From the NCBI GenBank assembly GCA_947624465.1, contig CANQKJ010000136.1:1-6010 (forward strand): a DNA stretch of 6,010 bases, in the 5' to 3' direction. The notes beneath the pieces are model-generated. The model saw nothing but the letters and a program-made list of their open reading frames with translations. It was not told the DNA's origin and searched no databases. Of this stretch, positions 5,304 through 6,010 are shown in pieces (position 1 is the first letter of the stretch; every line of letters begins with the position of its first letter). The stretch is from an uncultured Oscillospiraceae bacterium (GTDB lineage: Bacteria; Bacillota; Clostridia; Oscillospirales; Oscillospiraceae). The position numbers and the translations under genes are program-made.

Positions 5304-6010
5304 TCACGTCTGCGTCTCCCGGATGGTCCTCCTGATCTCCTCCTCCACCTGTTTCAGCTCCGCCTCCAGCTCGGCGGCGGGCATACGCACCGCCCCGTGG
5401 CCCAGGATGATGAGCTGTTCCAGCCCGTCGGAGGTGGCCACCCGCACCCGGTGGTCCTTCTTCTCCCGCCCCAGGGCGTAGGTGACCTTTTCGATATACA
5501 TATCCGCCGTCTCCGCCTCTTTGGTGTAGACCACGGAGACCTCCCCGTCCCGCTCCACCGAGCCGGGGTTGTTTTTGACCTTATAGGCGTCGAATACCAC
5601 GATGACGTTGATCTTCTTCCAGCCCTGGTAGTTTTTCAGCCGGTCCACCAGCCGCTGCCGGGCGCCGTCCAGGTCAGTCTGGGACAGCTTCCGCAGCTCG
5701 TCCCATGCGTGGATGATGTTGTAGCCGTCCACCAGCAGATAGTCCTCCCCGTCCCGGAGCCTGAGGCCCTTCCAGGGCCGCTCCTTATGGGGCGCGGTCA
5801 GCTTGGGGACGGGCCGGAAGGCCCTGGGCTTCACCGGGCCGTACACCTTGGCGAAGATGGCCTCCAGCTCCCTGTCCAGCGCCTGCTGGGACTCGTAGCT
5901 CATCCGCCGGGGGGGCGGCGCGGGCTCGTCCGCGATCTGTCCCGCCTCGGCCCGCCAGCCGGAGTCCAGGTGGGCGTGGCTTTTGACCTCGTTCCAGGGC
6001 ACGTTATACC
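5304..6010 (-). CDS. YacP-like NYN ribonuclease domain, probable C-terminal part of a TetM-like ribosomal-protection GTPase fusion (partial, 5' end outside window)
   Basis: Residue numbers count from the V codon at 6002. The NYN/PIN-like fold shows its acidic residues in order: D92 in YLLVDGYNIIHAW, D138 in VIVVFDAYKV, D167 in ETADMYIEKV, and D192 in VRVATSDGLEQ. This matches YacP/Rae1-type endoribonucleases, which cut mRNA at ribosomes in Bacillus (family knowledge). The reading frame stays open to the window edge (Y-N-V-P-W-N-E-V-K-S-H), so the GTG at 6002 is not convincing as a start. The first residues, VPWNEVKSHAHLDSGWR, resemble the end of the EF-G/TetM-like GTPase that many Clostridia carry fused to this domain, from memory. 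A proline-rich linker (about 25-35) and a helical stretch join the two parts. The tail is a charged helix (EAELKQVEEEIRRTIRE). The gene converges on the TetR cassette. A standalone YacP protein is the alternative. Confidence 0.85.
   Translation of the reverse strand, partial: YNVPWNEVKSHAHLDSGWRAEAGQIADEPAPPPRRMSYESQQALDRELEAIFAKVYGPVKPRAFRPVPKLTAPHKERPWKGLRLRDGEDYLLVDGYNIIHAWDELRKLSQTDLDGARQRLVDRLKNYQGWKKINVIVVFDAYKVKNNPGSVERDGEVSVVYTKEAETADMYIEKVTYALGREKKDHRVRVATSDGLEQLIILGHGAVRMPAAELEAELKQVEEEIRRTIRETQT

Noticed and set aside
6000..6002. GTG as the true start of the NYN protein
   Set aside because: The frame is open to the window edge, the sequence just before it shows no ribosome binding site, and the residues around it look like the interior of a longer GTPase fusion.

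Overview
The window looks like a chromosomal segment from a GC-rich, low-G+C-lineage Firmicute, most likely a gut Clostridia member of the Oscillospiraceae type (Flavonifractor/Lawsonibacter-like). The evidence is strong GGAGG Shine-Dalgarno sites, a WalR/PhoB-type regulator with a WalK-type kinase, a DUF815 AAA+ protein, and the C-terminal NYN nuclease part of what seems to be a TetM-like GTPase fusion. The taxonomic placement is an inference from protein style and codon use.

Layout: (1) Positions 1-2121, minus strand, read right to left: a NudF-type Nudix ADP-ribose pyrophosphatase, then an OmpR-family response regulator overlapping it by 8 nt, then 24 nt later a membrane sensor histidine kinase that runs off the left edge. 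One promoter with an extended -10 sits upstream of the Nudix gene. (2) Positions 2122-2268: a divergent intergenic region holding that promoter and a second extended -10 promoter facing right. (3) Positions 2269-3459, plus strand: a single-gene unit for a DUF815 AAA+ ATPase, probably starting at a GTG that follows a near-perfect ribosome binding site, and closed by a strong intrinsic terminator. (4) Positions 3513-5271, plus strand: a compact three-gene unit of a two-helix small membrane protein, a TetR-family regulator and a six-helix membrane protein. It is preceded by a perfect 10-bp inverted repeat that touches the first gene's ribosome binding site and start. (5) Positions 5274-5302: a terminator hairpin that can work in both directions. 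(6) Positions 5304-6010, minus strand: a YacP-like NYN ribonuclease domain, which I read as the C-terminal end of a longer ribosomal-protection-type GTPase whose front lies outside the window.

How the parts work together: the left block couples metabolite clean-up (ADP-ribose type nucleotides) to an envelope or phosphate type two-component system by co-transcription. The middle ATPase appears independent. The TetR cassette looks like a self-regulated membrane module of unknown function and is the least explained part of the window. No rRNA, tRNA, CRISPR, insertion sequence or phage gene was seen.
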